From RGIG3528 sp045629005 (GTDB taxonomy: Bacteria > Bacillota > Clostridia > Lachnospirales > Lachnospiraceae), in assembly GCA_045629005.1 (NCBI GenBank), contig JAZQQJ010000050.1, forward strand, positions 62,001-126,000: 64,000 bases of DNA. Reading direction: 5' to 3'. The number at the start of each line of letters is the position of its first letter. Within the stretch, counting starts at the first letter, position 1. The notes beneath the pieces are model-generated. The model did no database searches. It was given only the letters and a program-made list of their open reading frames with translations, and was not told the origin of the DNA. This document shows positions 1-9,355 of the stretch, piece by piece. A program made the position numbers and the translations under genes.

Positions 1-2122
1 TAATAATCTCGTTTCCGGCCGGATCTGTATATCCCTGCCAGCGCATTGCTTCAATAGGATATGCAATAGGCGTTGAAAGGTCCAGATTTTCAACAGCTAC
101 AAGAGCTGTCATCATCTTTGTAAGTGAAGCGGGACGTAACTGTACGTTCTCGTTCTTGCCCTTAACAACATAGTCACCTGTTTCAGCATCAACAACTACA
201 AATGCCAAACCTGTGAAACCGCTATATCCTTCAATGCCGTCTTCAGATGAAGGTGCCTTTGTAGGAACCGGCGTTGCGGTTGCTTCGGGTTTCTTTGTAG
301 GAACAGGTGTCTCCGTAGCCTCGGGTGCCTTTGTGGGAACCGGTGTTGCGGTAGCCTCAGGCTTCTTTGTAGGAGTAGGTGTAGGCGTCTGTTTTGAAGG
401 TTCTACATCAGTCGTATAGTATCCACTGACATAAAGTGTCTTGCCTTCTTTTTCAACTCTGAGCCAGCCGTTACTACACTCGCCCGTAACCTTAAGCGCC
501 TCATTTTCCTTAGCAACAAGCACCTTATCATACTGTGTGCCGGGGCCCTTTCTCATATTAAGATCGGAAGTTGTATATACTGTCTTTGAAACATCTTTAA
601 TCGTTACACCATCAAACTTACCATCGTCAGGCTTGGGTGTAGGTGTATTCGTCGGAGCCTTGGTCTCTGCAGGTGCTTCTGTAGGAACAGGAGTATCTGT
701 AGGCTCAATAACAGGCGTAGGTGTGTCTGTTGCCACAGCTGCGGGAGTATTGGTAGGATCTACATCATCAGCTCCACCCGGAGCAGGAGTAGTCTCCCCT
801 GAAACGGCTGTTGTAGGTGTAGGAGTAAGCTGCGGTTCGTCACCTGAAGGATTGCTGCAACCCTTAAGGCAAATGGAAAGGGCAATAATGACAACAGCTA
901 CCGCACAAGCCATCCACACTCCTCTGTTGTGGAAAATTCTTGAAGCAAGCTTTCTGTTTACAAGAAGGAGCGTTACAACGAGAATAAGCGGGAATAATAT
1001 TGCAACAATAAGTCCGATTTTAAGATTATCCTTTGCCAAACCTGCAACAATACCAACAAGTGAAGGACCGGCGCTGCAACCGATATCACCTGCAAATGCA
1101 AGCAATGCGAAAAGAGCCGTTCCTCCTGTGGGAATTTTGGCTGCCGCAAGTGAGTATGTACCGGGCCACATAATTCCGACAGAAAAACCAACAAGTGAAA
1201 CACCAACAAGCGAGAAGAATGCATTGCCGGATACTATTGCAAGTACATAAGCAAATACGCAAAGTGCACCGCTGTAAACCATAAAGCGCTGAAGCTTTAT
1301 ACGGTCGGAATAGAGCGAATAAAGAAGTCTTGCCACGCCCATGCATGCCGCAAAGAGACAAGGTCCGAGAATATCGCCCGCTGTTTTTGAAATATGAAGT
1401 GAAGACTCTGCGAAAGCAGATGCCCACTGTGACATTGAAAGCTCGGCTGCTCCTGCACAGAACATGAGTATAAAGAGTACCCAGAATGCAGAGCTTGCAA
1501 GAAGATCTGAAGGCTTAAGGCCTTCGCCCTTTTCAGTAGGCTTATAAATCGGTACAAATACGAAGTAAAGCATATTAAGGGCAGGAACAAATGCCCATAT
1601 AGCTGCAAGAATTCGCCAGTTTGCGATGCCTGCTGTTGCAAAGAATGCTGAACTTAAGATGATAACAAGCATCTGTCCCCAGCAGTAGAAGGAATGAAGA
1701 AGTGACATTGTTCCTTCTTTATTCTCCGTAGGTGCTGCCTCTACCATAGGACTGACAAGTACTTCGATGATACCACCGCCTATAGCACACAAAACAGTAC
1801 AAATGAGAAGTCCTGCAAAAGGATCCATTTTAAACGGAAGGAATGCAAGTCCGAGAAGTCCCAATGTCGCAAAAACGTGACCTATGAGTATTGACGGACG
1901 ATAGCCAACCTTGTCTATTGCCTTTGTACAAACGAGATCCATCAAAAGCTGTACAAGGAAGTTTATTCCGATGAGAGCACTTATTTTACCGAGCGAAAGC
2001 CCGAAGTCTGCTCTGAATGTAAGGAACAAAAGCGGCATAAAGTTGTTAACAATGGCTTGAACAACATATGAAATGCAGCTTGCTACTATAGTGTTTTTGT
2101 AACTTAACTTTGATTCGTTCAT
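1..2122 (-). CDS. MFS transporter fused to SH3 and D-Ala-D-Ala carboxypeptidase domains (partial)
   Basis: One uninterrupted frame runs from the ATG at 2122 off the left edge (at least 707 codons). Residues 1 to about 400 are a Major Facilitator permease with roughly twelve hydrophobic segments. A further hydrophobic segment follows at about 404-420, then a Thr/Pro linker, an SH3b-like domain at about 510-568 (motif LNMRKGPGTQYDKVL), a second Thr/Pro repeat linker with alternating KKPEAT and KAPEAT units, and the start of a peptidase S11 domain with the SxxK signature (SLTKMM, Ser666/Lys669). MFS C-termini are cytoplasmic, so the thirteenth segment would place the carboxypeptidase outside, where it trims peptidoglycan stem peptides. 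The ATG shares one base with the amidase stop (TAATG). An internal ATG at 913, preceded by AGAGGAG, could also give a separate anchored carboxypeptidase. The fusion frame is seen directly; the transported substrate is unknown. Confidence 0.85.
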   Translation of the reverse strand, partial: MNESKLSYKNTIVASCISYVVQAIVNNFMPLLFLTFRADFGLSLGKISALIGINFLVQLLMDLVCTKAIDKVGYRPSILIGHVFATLGLLGLAFLPFKMDPFAGLLICTVLCAIGGGIIEVLVSPMVEAAPTENKEGTMSLLHSFYCWGQMLVIILSSAFFATAGIANWRILAAIWAFVPALNMLYFVFVPIYKPTEKGEGLKPSDLLASSAFWVLFILMFCAGAAELSMSQWASAFAESSLHISKTAGDILGPCLFAACMGVARLLYSLYSDRIKLQRFMVYSGALCVFAYVLAIVSGNAFFSLVGVSLVGFSVGIMWPGTYSLAAAKIPTGGTALFALLAFAGDIGCSAGPSLVGIVAGLAKDNLKIGLIVAILFPLILVVTLLLVNRKLASRIFHNRGVWMACAVAVVIIALSICLKGCSNPSGDEPQLTPTPTTAVSGETTPAPGGADDVDPTNTPAAVATDTPTPVIEPTDTPVPTEAPAETKAPTNTPTPKPDDGKFDGVTIKDVSKTVYTTSDLNMRKGPGTQYDKVLVAKENEALKVTGECSNGWLRVEKEGKTLYVSGYYTTDVEPSKQTPTPTPTKKPEATATPVPTKAPEATETPVPTKKPEATATPVPTKAPSSEDGIEGYSGFTGLAFVVVDAETGDYVVKGKNENVQLRPASLTKMMTALVAVENLDLSTPIAYPIEAMRWQGYTDPAGNEII

Positions 2123-3153
2123 TAGTCTGTAACTCCCGCCCAATCCAGGTATTTAATGATTCCGTTAGTAATGCCTTCCGCAACGAGATCCTGGTACTCG
2201 TCTGAGATAAGCTTCGGGAAGATTTCATCTGCACTCAGGAATTCGCATTCCACAAGGCATGAAGGGTAAATACACTTTACAAGAGCAAGATCGTCGGTTG
2301 GTTTAATGTATCTGTCTCTTGAACCTGTCTTCCCGATAAGTGAGTTCTGAATAAAAGATGCGAGTTTTTCTCTGCTTTCCAGAAGCTGTGCCGTATATGC
2401 ATCATACTCTCCCTCCGGAAGCTTCTCCTCAAGGCGTTCCCTTACATCCTTCGTGATGCTCTCGCAATACCACGTTTCGGTACCGCTTATGCTTCCACCG
2501 GATGCATCTCCTGAAGCGTTCAGATGAATGCTGACAAGACAGTCTATATCAAGTCCGTCAGCATAAACAACTCTTTCTGTAGGGGTTCCCGGGAAAAAGT
2601 CATCATCACGCGTCATAAGAACCGTAATGCCCTGTGCTTCGAGTTTTTCTCTTACCTTAAGAGCAATACTGAGAACTATGTCACATTCCCAATAATGTGA
2701 CCCGTCATCTTTACGTTCATCTCTGTAACCGCTTGTGCCGCCATCATTACCGCCATGCCCCGGGTCAAGAAGCACCGTCGGGCCTCTCGTGGGTGCTACC
2801 GTTGGAGTCGGTGTATCGGTAGGCTTCGGTGTTGCGGTCGGAGTAGGTGTTGAAACTCCCAGACCGTTCCACTTCGTTGCCTTTGATGTGGGCGTAGGAG
2901 TGGAAGCAGCCGGAGCCGGAGTTTCCTGCCCGTCAGCATCCTTCGGCGCTTCCGTAACGGTTTGCACTTTTACGGCTGATGTAGGAGTCGGATTCAGTTC
3001 CGCTTCCTTAACACGCTTGCTTATTGCAATTCCAAGAATTACAATGCTTACAATGGCCAGAACGACAAGACTGACGCAAAGCGTTGTAATCAGTATCTTC
3101 TTTTTCTTTTCTTTCTTTTCAAGGTCTGTCGCCATATGTCCCGGCAGTTTCAT
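2122..3153 (-). CDS. N-acetylmuramoyl-L-alanine amidase (Amidase_3), membrane-anchored
   Basis: 343 aa. A cytoplasmic lysine-rich start is followed by one membrane segment (about 20-45), a Thr/Pro-rich wall-spanning linker (about 52-124), and an Amidase_3 zinc hydrolase domain (about 125-338). Zinc ligands expected for the family are visible: His133 in LLDPGHGGNDGG, Glu156, and His210 in SIHLNASGD. A catalytic Glu lies in LVECEFLS (about 302-304). The enzyme cleaves the amide between MurNAc and L-Ala. Its ATG overlaps the stop of the upstream GDPD gene (ATGA), and its own stop overlaps the start of the MFS-carboxypeptidase gene, so the three are probably translationally coupled. A role in cell separation or wall turnover is inferred from family and neighbours. 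Confidence 0.92.
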   Translation of the reverse strand: MKLPGHMATDLEKKEKKKKILITTLCVSLVVLAIVSIVILGIAISKRVKEAELNPTPTSAVKVQTVTEAPKDADGQETPAPAASTPTPTSKATKWNGLGVSTPTPTATPKPTDTPTPTVAPTRGPTVLLDPGHGGNDGGTSGYRDERKDDGSHYWECDIVLSIALKVREKLEAQGITVLMTRDDDFFPGTPTERVVYADGLDIDCLVSIHLNASGDASGGSISGTETWYCESITKDVRERLEEKLPEGEYDAYTAQLLESREKLASFIQNSLIGKTGSRDRYIKPTDDLALVKCIYPSCLVECEFLSADEIFPKLISDEYQDLVAEGITNGIIKYLDWAGVTD

Positions 3154-4022
3154 TTTTCCCCTCCGAAGCCTTCCACTTTCGAAGGATCGAAGCCCTCAAA
3201 AATGAATATCTTATAATCTTCTTTTGCTCCTAAAAGAAGCTCTTTTGACTTGATTGTCCATGCTACAGGAAGTGCACCAAGCACCTTTGTACAAAATTTG
3301 AAGCTGATATTGTCTGCAGACTTACATGAATATGCAATAAAGTCAGGCTTACATATAATGTTTGTAAGCAGGAAGTGGACAAGCCATGCCCCAAAATTTT
3401 CGGGCTCGCCTTCCTTCCTAAAGTTCGCGGAAAGCTGTCCTCTCATAAGCTCAGGCCTATGTTCCTTAAACCACTTTACCGCATACGGATGGAACGATTC
3501 TATACAGAACTGTCCCTTATAATCCTTTAAAATGTCATTGGCGAGCTCACACACGCGGGTTTTCGCATCGACCATTTTAATTTCAACTATGATGGGCACT
3601 TTGCCGCCAATTACTTCAAGCACTTCCGTAAAAAGCGGTATTCTTTCGTTTGAAGAGAGAAGCGTAAGCTCCTGGAGCTCTTCATATGTCTTTGAATTTA
3701 CTTTGGCATCAACACCGCAGACACGCTTAAGGTCGTTATCGTGAAAAACAACAACCTTTTCATCTTTTGTGAGCTGAACATCAAGTTCAATGCCGAAGCC
3801 CCGTTCAACAGCAAGCCCGAAAGCCTTTAAAGAGTTCTCGGGAGCGTCTGTTTTATTGTCATGATAGCCGCGATGTGCATACCAGTGACCCAAAAAGCTG
3901 TCCTGCAGTTCTTTTCTCTTTTTGCCCGGCCACATAAAGATGAGGCAGACAATCAAAAGAAATGCCAGCACAGAAAGAATGCATATTACGGTTCTTGTAA
4001 GTGCAAGAAGAAAAATCCCCAT
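3150..4022 (-). CDS. Glycerophosphodiester phosphodiesterase family protein, membrane-anchored
   Basis: 290 aa. An N-terminal membrane helix (about 3-31) precedes a GDPD TIM-barrel domain. Family residues are seen in order: His50-Arg51 (AHRG), Glu62-Asn63 (PENS), Glu79 and Asp81 (IELDVQ), His94-Asp95 (FHDND), then VEIK further on. These bind the metal and act in catalysis, hydrolysing glycerophosphodiesters to an alcohol and glycerol 3-phosphate. The ribosome site GGAGGAGATT lies just before the ATG. In this wall-enzyme context it may act on lipoteichoic acid or phospholipid headgroups, which is inference. Confidence 0.88.
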   Translation of the reverse strand: MGIFLLALTRTVICILSVLAFLLIVCLIFMWPGKKRKELQDSFLGHWYAHRGYHDNKTDAPENSLKAFGLAVERGFGIELDVQLTKDEKVVVFHDNDLKRVCGVDAKVNSKTYEELQELTLLSSNERIPLFTEVLEVIGGKVPIIVEIKMVDAKTRVCELANDILKDYKGQFCIESFHPYAVKWFKEHRPELMRGQLSANFRKEGEPENFGAWLVHFLLTNIICKPDFIAYSCKSADNISFKFCTKVLGALPVAWTIKSKELLLGAKEDYKIFIFEGFDPSKVEGFGGEK

Positions 4023-4033
4023 AATCTCCTCCG

Positions 4034-5281
4034 CTATGCAGCGGGTGTAGGTGTGGGAGTAGTTTCAGGCTCCTCACCTGTTCCTGTCGCATACAAACCA
4101 ATCATTTCAGCCATTGTGGCATAAAGCCCTTTGGCATTATCGTCCTCAAGTGCGGACATATCAAATGAAAGCAGGCGTCCGTTAAACGCATTAATTCTGT
4201 TCAGCCCCTCTTCATCTATAAGTTTACCTGAAGAGATGGGAGAAATCACCTCATCGTAAAGAACGAGGTAATCAGAATAAAGTTGAAGGAACGGAGCATA
4301 ATCCGGCACCTTTACTTCTTCGGTTGTGTCCTGCTTTATAAGAAGCTGACTGTTTAAGTCCGTAATCTCATTTTCAAGAATGCGTATACGGCTTTCCAGA
4401 GATGACTTCTCTGCGTTTGCGGCACTTACGTCCGCTCCGAGCATACGTTCTTTTTCCTCATAGGAGCTGCGAAGATCGGCTTTGATATTCGGAACTGCGA
4501 GAACGTAGATAAGCGCTATTCCGATTGCCAGGCCGATAAAAAACGTTATAACAGAAAGGAAGTTAGGCTTGTCATCGGTATAAATCTTTCCTTTGACAGA
4601 ACCTGTCCCCGAAAAATCATAGTCATCCTGTACGGCAGAACCCTCAGGCTTTTTATCTGCATTTGCAACCGTAAGCTTGATTTCGTTAATGTAGCGCCTT
4701 GCGGTTACGTTGCCGACATCAATCTTCAGGATATGCTTAAGGAGCTTCTTTGCCCTCTCATACTCGCAGTTTTTGATGTATATAAGAGCAAGAAGAAGAT
4801 GTGCCTTAACGAAGTGCGGATTGGCTGCAATTACTTTCTTCAATGTAATAACCGCCATGTCTTCGCTTCCGTTTTGAGCAAGTTCCAAGGCTATATTGAA
4901 TTTTCTGACTGCGGTATTGACATTCCGATACTCGGTAGCATCGGCCTGAACAAGTCTGAGAAGACGTTCGGCGTCATTTTCTTCCTTTTTCAGATTTGTA
5001 CTTATAACCCATTCGCAGATTGCATTTGTGCTTTCTCCGAGCTCATAATATACAAGTCCCAAAAGGTTTCTTGCATCTATGTTTTCTTTGTTAAGCTCAA
5101 GGCTCTTGCGAAGCTTTTCAACAGCTCCCGTGAGATTTCTCACGGAAGCCATTTCCAAACCTTCGTTATAAAGGCGGTTTGAAAGCTTTCTAAGTCTGTC
5201 AAGTGCAGAAATGTCACCACCGCAATTGTCGCAGCGACGTCGTTTACCGACAATCTTTGCCCCGCAATTCGGACAAATCAT
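4034..5281 (-). CDS. Zinc-ribbon / TPR / coiled-coil membrane protein
   Basis: 415 aa. It starts with a zinc ribbon (Cys3, Cys6, Cys17, Cys20), followed by TPR-like helical repeats (about 30-200), one membrane segment (about 243-262), a coiled coil (about 275-325) and a C-terminal region ending in a short Thr-Pro tail. No catalytic motif is seen. TPR proteins usually hold other proteins together, and the layout (cytoplasmic TPR, external coiled coil) suggests a scaffold at the membrane. Its ATG overlaps the stop of the 49-aa ORF upstream (ATGA). Exact function unknown. Confidence 0.75.
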   Translation of the reverse strand: MICPNCGAKIVGKRRRCDNCGGDISALDRLRKLSNRLYNEGLEMASVRNLTGAVEKLRKSLELNKENIDARNLLGLVYYELGESTNAICEWVISTNLKKEENDAERLLRLVQADATEYRNVNTAVRKFNIALELAQNGSEDMAVITLKKVIAANPHFVKAHLLLALIYIKNCEYERAKKLLKHILKIDVGNVTARRYINEIKLTVANADKKPEGSAVQDDYDFSGTGSVKGKIYTDDKPNFLSVITFFIGLAIGIALIYVLAVPNIKADLRSSYEEKERMLGADVSAANAEKSSLESRIRILENEITDLNSQLLIKQDTTEEVKVPDYAPFLQLYSDYLVLYDEVISPISSGKLIDEEGLNRINAFNGRLLSFDMSALEDDNAKGLYATMAEMIGLYATGTGEEPETTPTPTPAA

Positions 5282-5427
5282 TGCTTAACTCCTTTACTGT
5301 TTGGATTACTTAACTTTTCAATAATGTCAGAGACATCAGTCATGTCATTTCTGAAGATTGCATCCTCAGCCTCGTCTATTTCAAGGCTGGGCTGAAACTT
5401 CTGAAGCTCTTCATCGTAATTGATCAT
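5278..5427 (-). CDS. Small acidic protein of unknown function (49 aa)
   Basis: I place the start at the ATG at 5427 (MINYDEEL) because AGGAAAG lies directly upstream. A longer in-frame reading from 5487 would run entirely inside valS. The gene starts 17 bp before the valS stop and its TGA overlaps the next ATG, so it sits in a coupled train. The product is acidic and hydrophilic, with no signal, membrane helix or cysteine. No family is recognised. Confidence 0.55.
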   Translation of the reverse strand: MINYDEELQKFQPSLEIDEAEDAIFRNDMTDVSDIIEKLSNPNSKGVKQ

Positions 5428-8113
5428 ATCTTTCCTCAACCTGAGCGAGCATGCTCTTATAATTCTCGAGCTTGTTCTTTTCCTCATTTATCTTTGCTTC
5501 AGGAGCTTTGGATGTGAAGTTAACGTTATTGAGCATTCCTTCACAACGCTTAATCTCGCCCTGAAGACGTGTCTTTTCCTTTGAAAGTCTTTCCAGTTCC
5601 TTATCAATATCAACAAGGTCTGCGAAAGGAATGAACAGTGTTGCTCCCGAAATAACAGCAGAAACAGCATTGTTGTCGATGCCTGCCTTATCCTTCTGAA
5701 GTTTTACTTCTGAAGCAAAGCTTAATGTAGCAAAGAAGTTTTTGCTGTTTTCGAAGGTTGCAAGAATGTCTGCATCATCGGAAACCACGAATACTTCTGC
5801 CTTGCGGGAAGCGGGAACGTTCATCTGAGTACGTACATCACGGATACCCTTAACGGCTGCCTTGATGAGCTCAACATCCTTTGCCTCCTTTTCGAAAGCA
5901 AGTTCCTCTTTATATACAGGCCATTCGGATGTCATAATTGTTTCGTTCTCTGCGAGAATGCCTTCAGCTTCCTTAAGTGTACAGAAAATTTCTTCTGTAA
6001 CGAAAGGCATATAAGGATGAAGAAGCTTTAATGCATCCGTAAGAACACTGCGGAGTGTCCACATTGCCGCAATCTTGGAATCTGTGTTGTCACCGTAGAG
6101 ACGAGGCTTAACCATCTCAATGTACCAGTCGCAGAAATCATCCCAGATGAAATCGTTAACCTTCTGTGCAGCAACACCGAGCTCAAAAGCGTCAAGATTC
6201 TGTGTAACTTCCTTAACACATGTATTGAGTTTGGAAATAATCCAGCGGTCGGCATCCTCAAGCTTGTCAAAGCCGGGTTTGAAGGAAAGGTAATCAATGC
6301 CCTTTTCCTCAAGCTGCTGCATATTCATCATAATGAAACGTGATGCGTTCCAAACCTTATTTGCAAAGTTACGGCTTGCTTCAACCTTCTCCCAGTAGAA
6401 ACGCATGTCGTTACCGGGTGCGTTACCTGTGATAAGTGTGAAACGAAGAGCATCTGCACCGTACTTATCGATTACTTCAAGAGGATCGATACCGTTTCCG
6501 AGTGACTTACTCATCTTACGGCCCTGGGAATCTCTTACAAGTCCGTGGAAGAGAACTGTGTGGAAAGGCTTCTCGCCCATGTTCTCATAACCTGAGAAAA
6601 TCATTCTGATTACCCAGAAGAAGATGATGTCATATCCTGTAACAAGAACATCTGTAGGATAGAAGTATTTTAAGTCCTCTGTCTTCTCGGGCCAGCCAAG
6701 TGTTGAGAAAGGCCAGAGTGCTGATGAGAACCATGTATCAAGAGTATCGGGATCCTGTGTAAGCTTTGTGCTTCCGCACTTAGGACATTTGCAGGGAGCA
6801 TCTTTTGTCTTTGCTACTGTGATTTCACCGCAGTCATCGCAATACCATGCGGGAATTCTGTGGCCCCACCAGAGCTGACGGGAAATACACCAGTCCTTGA
6901 TGTTATCTGTCCAGTTGTAATATGTCTTGTCAAGTCTTTCGGGGATAAGTCTGATTTCACCGTTCTTTACGGCATTAACAGCAGGCTTGATGAGCTCGTC
7001 CATCTTAACGAACCACTGCATCTTGATGAGGGGCTCAACTGTTGTCTTACAACGGTCATGAGTGCCAACATTATGTGAGTAGTCCTCGATGCGAACAAGA
7101 AGACCCATCTCGTCAAGTTCCTTGACAATCTGCTTTCTTGCCTCGTAACGATCCATACCCGAGAACTTACCACCGTTTTCGTTGATGGTGGCATCATCAT
7201 TCATGATGTTGATTTCAGGAAGATTGTTTCTCTTTCCTACAAGGAAATCGTTAGGGTCGTGAGCAGGTGTAATCTTAACAACACCTGTTCCGAAATCCTT
7301 TTCAACGTAAGGATCGGCAATGATGGGAATCTTTCTGTCAACGAAAGGAAGCCATACAAATTTGCCTACAAGGTCTGTATATCTTTCATCTGAAGGGTTA
7401 ACAGCAACTGCAGTATCACCAAGCATTGTTTCCGGTCTTGTTGTTGCGAACTCAAGGAAACGTGTCTTACTGATGCTTCCGTCCTCCTCAATAAGAGGAT
7501 ACTTGATGTGCCAGAAATGTCCTGCCTGGTCCTCATATTCAACCTCGGCATCGGATATGGATGTCTTACATACAGGGCACCAGTTTACGATACGTGAGCC
7601 CTTGTAAATAAGGCCTTTCTTATACATGTTAACGAATACTTCTTCAACGGCTTTGTTGCAGCCTTCGTCCATTGTGAAGCGCTCTCTGTCCCAGTCACAG
7701 GAAGAACCGAGCTTCTTAAGCTGGCTTACGATGCGTCCGCCGTACTCTGCTTTCCACTCCCAGGCGCGCTTTAAGAAACCCTCACGTCCAAGGTCATGCT
7801 TGTCGATGCCCTCTTTCTTGAGCGTTTCAATAATTTTAACTTCTGTAGCGATGCTGGCGTGGTCTGTTCCGGGCTGCCAAAGTGCATTGTAACCCTGCAT
7901 TCTCTTGTAACGGATGAGGATGTCCTGCATTGTATTGTCGAGAGCATGTCCCATGTGGAGCTGTCCCGTAATGTTCGGGGGCGGAATTACGATTGTAAAA
8001 GGTTTCTTCTTTGAATCGGGCTCTGCATGGAAGTATTTATTGTCCTCCCATTTCTTGTATAACCTGTCTTCCAGGTCTTTGGGATTATAAGTTTTTGCAA
8101 GTTCTTTGTTCAT
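5411..8113 (-). CDS. valS: Valyl-tRNA synthetase
   Basis: 900 aa, near the usual bacterial length of about 880. The class Ia HIGH motif appears as HMGH (about 53-56, in NITGQLHMGHAL) and KMSKS in GRKMSKSLGNG. The CP1 editing domain, with the conserved TTRPETMLGDTAVAV, is complete. The C-terminus is the ValS coiled coil (LERLSKEKTRLQGEI onwards). It charges tRNA-Val with valine and clears mischarged threonine. The 52-bp gap upstream is too short for a T-box leader, and no separate promoter is visible, so it is probably transcribed with the upstream cluster. Confidence 0.98.
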   Translation of the reverse strand: MNKELAKTYNPKDLEDRLYKKWEDNKYFHAEPDSKKKPFTIVIPPPNITGQLHMGHALDNTMQDILIRYKRMQGYNALWQPGTDHASIATEVKIIETLKKEGIDKHDLGREGFLKRAWEWKAEYGGRIVSQLKKLGSSCDWDRERFTMDEGCNKAVEEVFVNMYKKGLIYKGSRIVNWCPVCKTSISDAEVEYEDQAGHFWHIKYPLIEEDGSISKTRFLEFATTRPETMLGDTAVAVNPSDERYTDLVGKFVWLPFVDRKIPIIADPYVEKDFGTGVVKITPAHDPNDFLVGKRNNLPEINIMNDDATINENGGKFSGMDRYEARKQIVKELDEMGLLVRIEDYSHNVGTHDRCKTTVEPLIKMQWFVKMDELIKPAVNAVKNGEIRLIPERLDKTYYNWTDNIKDWCISRQLWWGHRIPAWYCDDCGEITVAKTKDAPCKCPKCGSTKLTQDPDTLDTWFSSALWPFSTLGWPEKTEDLKYFYPTDVLVTGYDIIFFWVIRMIFSGYENMGEKPFHTVLFHGLVRDSQGRKMSKSLGNGIDPLEVIDKYGADALRFTLITGNAPGNDMRFYWEKVEASRNFANKVWNASRFIMMNMQQLEEKGIDYLSFKPGFDKLEDADRWIISKLNTCVKEVTQNLDAFELGVAAQKVNDFIWDDFCDWYIEMVKPRLYGDNTDSKIAAMWTLRSVLTDALKLLHPYMPFVTEEIFCTLKEAEGILAENETIMTSEWPVYKEELAFEKEAKDVELIKAAVKGIRDVRTQMNVPASRKAEVFVVSDDADILATFENSKNFFATLSFASEVKLQKDKAGIDNNAVSAVISGATLFIPFADLVDIDKELERLSKEKTRLQGEIKRCEGMLNNVNFTSKAPEAKINEEKNKLENYKSMLAQVEERYDQLR

Positions 8114-8165
8114 GGTATTTCCTTTCCTATAAAAATCAACGCAAATTAATATTTTATCATAAATT

Positions 8166-9338
8166 TCAGTCCAGCGTCAACCTGTAGCGGTCCATAAACA
8201 TACGCGTTTCGTACTCATATTCGGGATGCTTTTCCACAAAACTTTTAAGGCTCTGCATAGCTTTCTCAGCCTGTTCGGTATTGTAGTCAATCTGCTTTCT
8301 GAGCTTCTGTCTGCGTACGTTGAGGCGGTGACGGACTTCAACCATTTCCTTCTCGTCAATAAGTGCTTCGCACTGGTAAATCCATATCCCTGCGTCTGAC
8401 ACTCCCGCTTCTTTAAGGCGCTGTTTGAGATCGTCATTATAGAACTCTATGAGCTGCTCAGCCTTCTTAAAACGTTTTTCCTCCTCGAGAAGGCGTTTGT
8501 ACTCCTTCCAGTTGTACTTCAGTTCCTTTAAATCCAGGACATGGTACTTTTCATAGTTGTACTCGAGCATATTAATGACGTTCACATATTTAATTTTAAC
8601 TTTATTCAAAAGATAAATGGCACGACTGAGCTTTGCTGCATTGCCAAGCATTTCTTTTTCTATGTTTTTATGATTCACGACAAAGTATGCCGCAATTCCC
8701 GCACCAAAAAGAACAATGAGCGCAAACACAAATAAGATAATGCCCTGGCGGTCTGCCATTACTTCCATTCTCTGTATTCCGATGAGGAAGGCCAATGAGA
8801 TGACGACAAACACCGCTGCCACAATAAGCACTTTGCGGTAGAATTCGTCGCGACTCACGGCATCATTTATCTCGTAGTCGTAAGCGTCTCTTTCGCCTTC
8901 AAGAGTACGAAGGTCTGACTCAACAACCATTTTGTACGCTTCGTAGTCTTCTATACGCGCAATTTCCGCGTCCATCTCGCGCTCCATAGGTTCGATTGCA
9001 AGGCGCTGCGCCATAGTAATCTTCGAAGGAGTGTGAGTCATTTTTTCACGTTCACGGTTAAGGTTTAAAATACGTTCCGCACTGTCATTAATCTCTTTTC
9101 TTTCATCCGGCGGCACGAGGTCGATTTTCTGGATGTCCGAAAGGTAGCTTGTAACAACCTGATATTCCTTACGCGATTCAAGCTTCTGTTTTTCCGCAGA
9201 AGTAATGACCTCACAATTGCTCGTAACAAAGGACTCTCGCGTCGTTCTGTCGGCAAGTGCCGTTTCCGAAAAGGCTCTTACAGTGCTTTCTGTCTTTTCC
9301 TTCTTATTCTTTTTTTTGAAAATGTCAAATAAACCCAT
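8166..9338 (-). CDS. Coiled-coil protein with two membrane segments, unknown function
   Basis: 390 aa. It has a short lysine-rich start (MGLFDIFKKKNKKEK), charged coiled-coil helices (about 45-160), two adjacent membrane segments (about 168-190 and 199-221), and a second long coiled coil to the C-terminus. Both coiled-coil halves would lie on the same side, probably the cytoplasm. The site AGGTGAATA precedes the ATG. It follows the TPR-like gene by 17 bp and is the last of four cluster genes before valS. No catalytic motif; a membrane scaffold for the upstream Hsp70-like protein is possible but inferred only from position. Confidence 0.7.
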   Translation of the reverse strand: MGLFDIFKKKNKKEKTESTVRAFSETALADRTTRESFVTSNCEVITSAEKQKLESRKEYQVVTSYLSDIQKIDLVPPDERKEINDSAERILNLNREREKMTHTPSKITMAQRLAIEPMEREMDAEIARIEDYEAYKMVVESDLRTLEGERDAYDYEINDAVSRDEFYRKVLIVAAVFVVISLAFLIGIQRMEVMADRQGIILFVFALIVLFGAGIAAYFVVNHKNIEKEMLGNAAKLSRAIYLLNKVKIKYVNVINMLEYNYEKYHVLDLKELKYNWKEYKRLLEEEKRFKKAEQLIEFYNDDLKQRLKEAGVSDAGIWIYQCEALIDEKEMVEVRHRLNVRRQKLRKQIDYNTEQAEKAMQSLKSFVEKHPEYEYETRMFMDRYRLTLD

Positions 9339-9355
9339 TATTCACCTAAAAGAAA

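Noticed and set aside
441..1250. 269-aa plus-strand frame
   Set aside because: It lies opposite the MFS-carboxypeptidase fusion. It stays open because the Thr/Pro linker codons and hydrophobic codons avoid stops on the other strand. No ribosome site.
973..1641. Overlapping minus-strand frames of 83-114 aa
   Set aside because: They are alternative frames of the fusion gene, with Cys/Arg-rich composition and no starts with ribosome sites.
5428..5487. Longer start for the 49-aa ORF
   Set aside because: The extension lies wholly inside valS, is very basic unlike the rest, and has no ribosome site; the inner ATG does.
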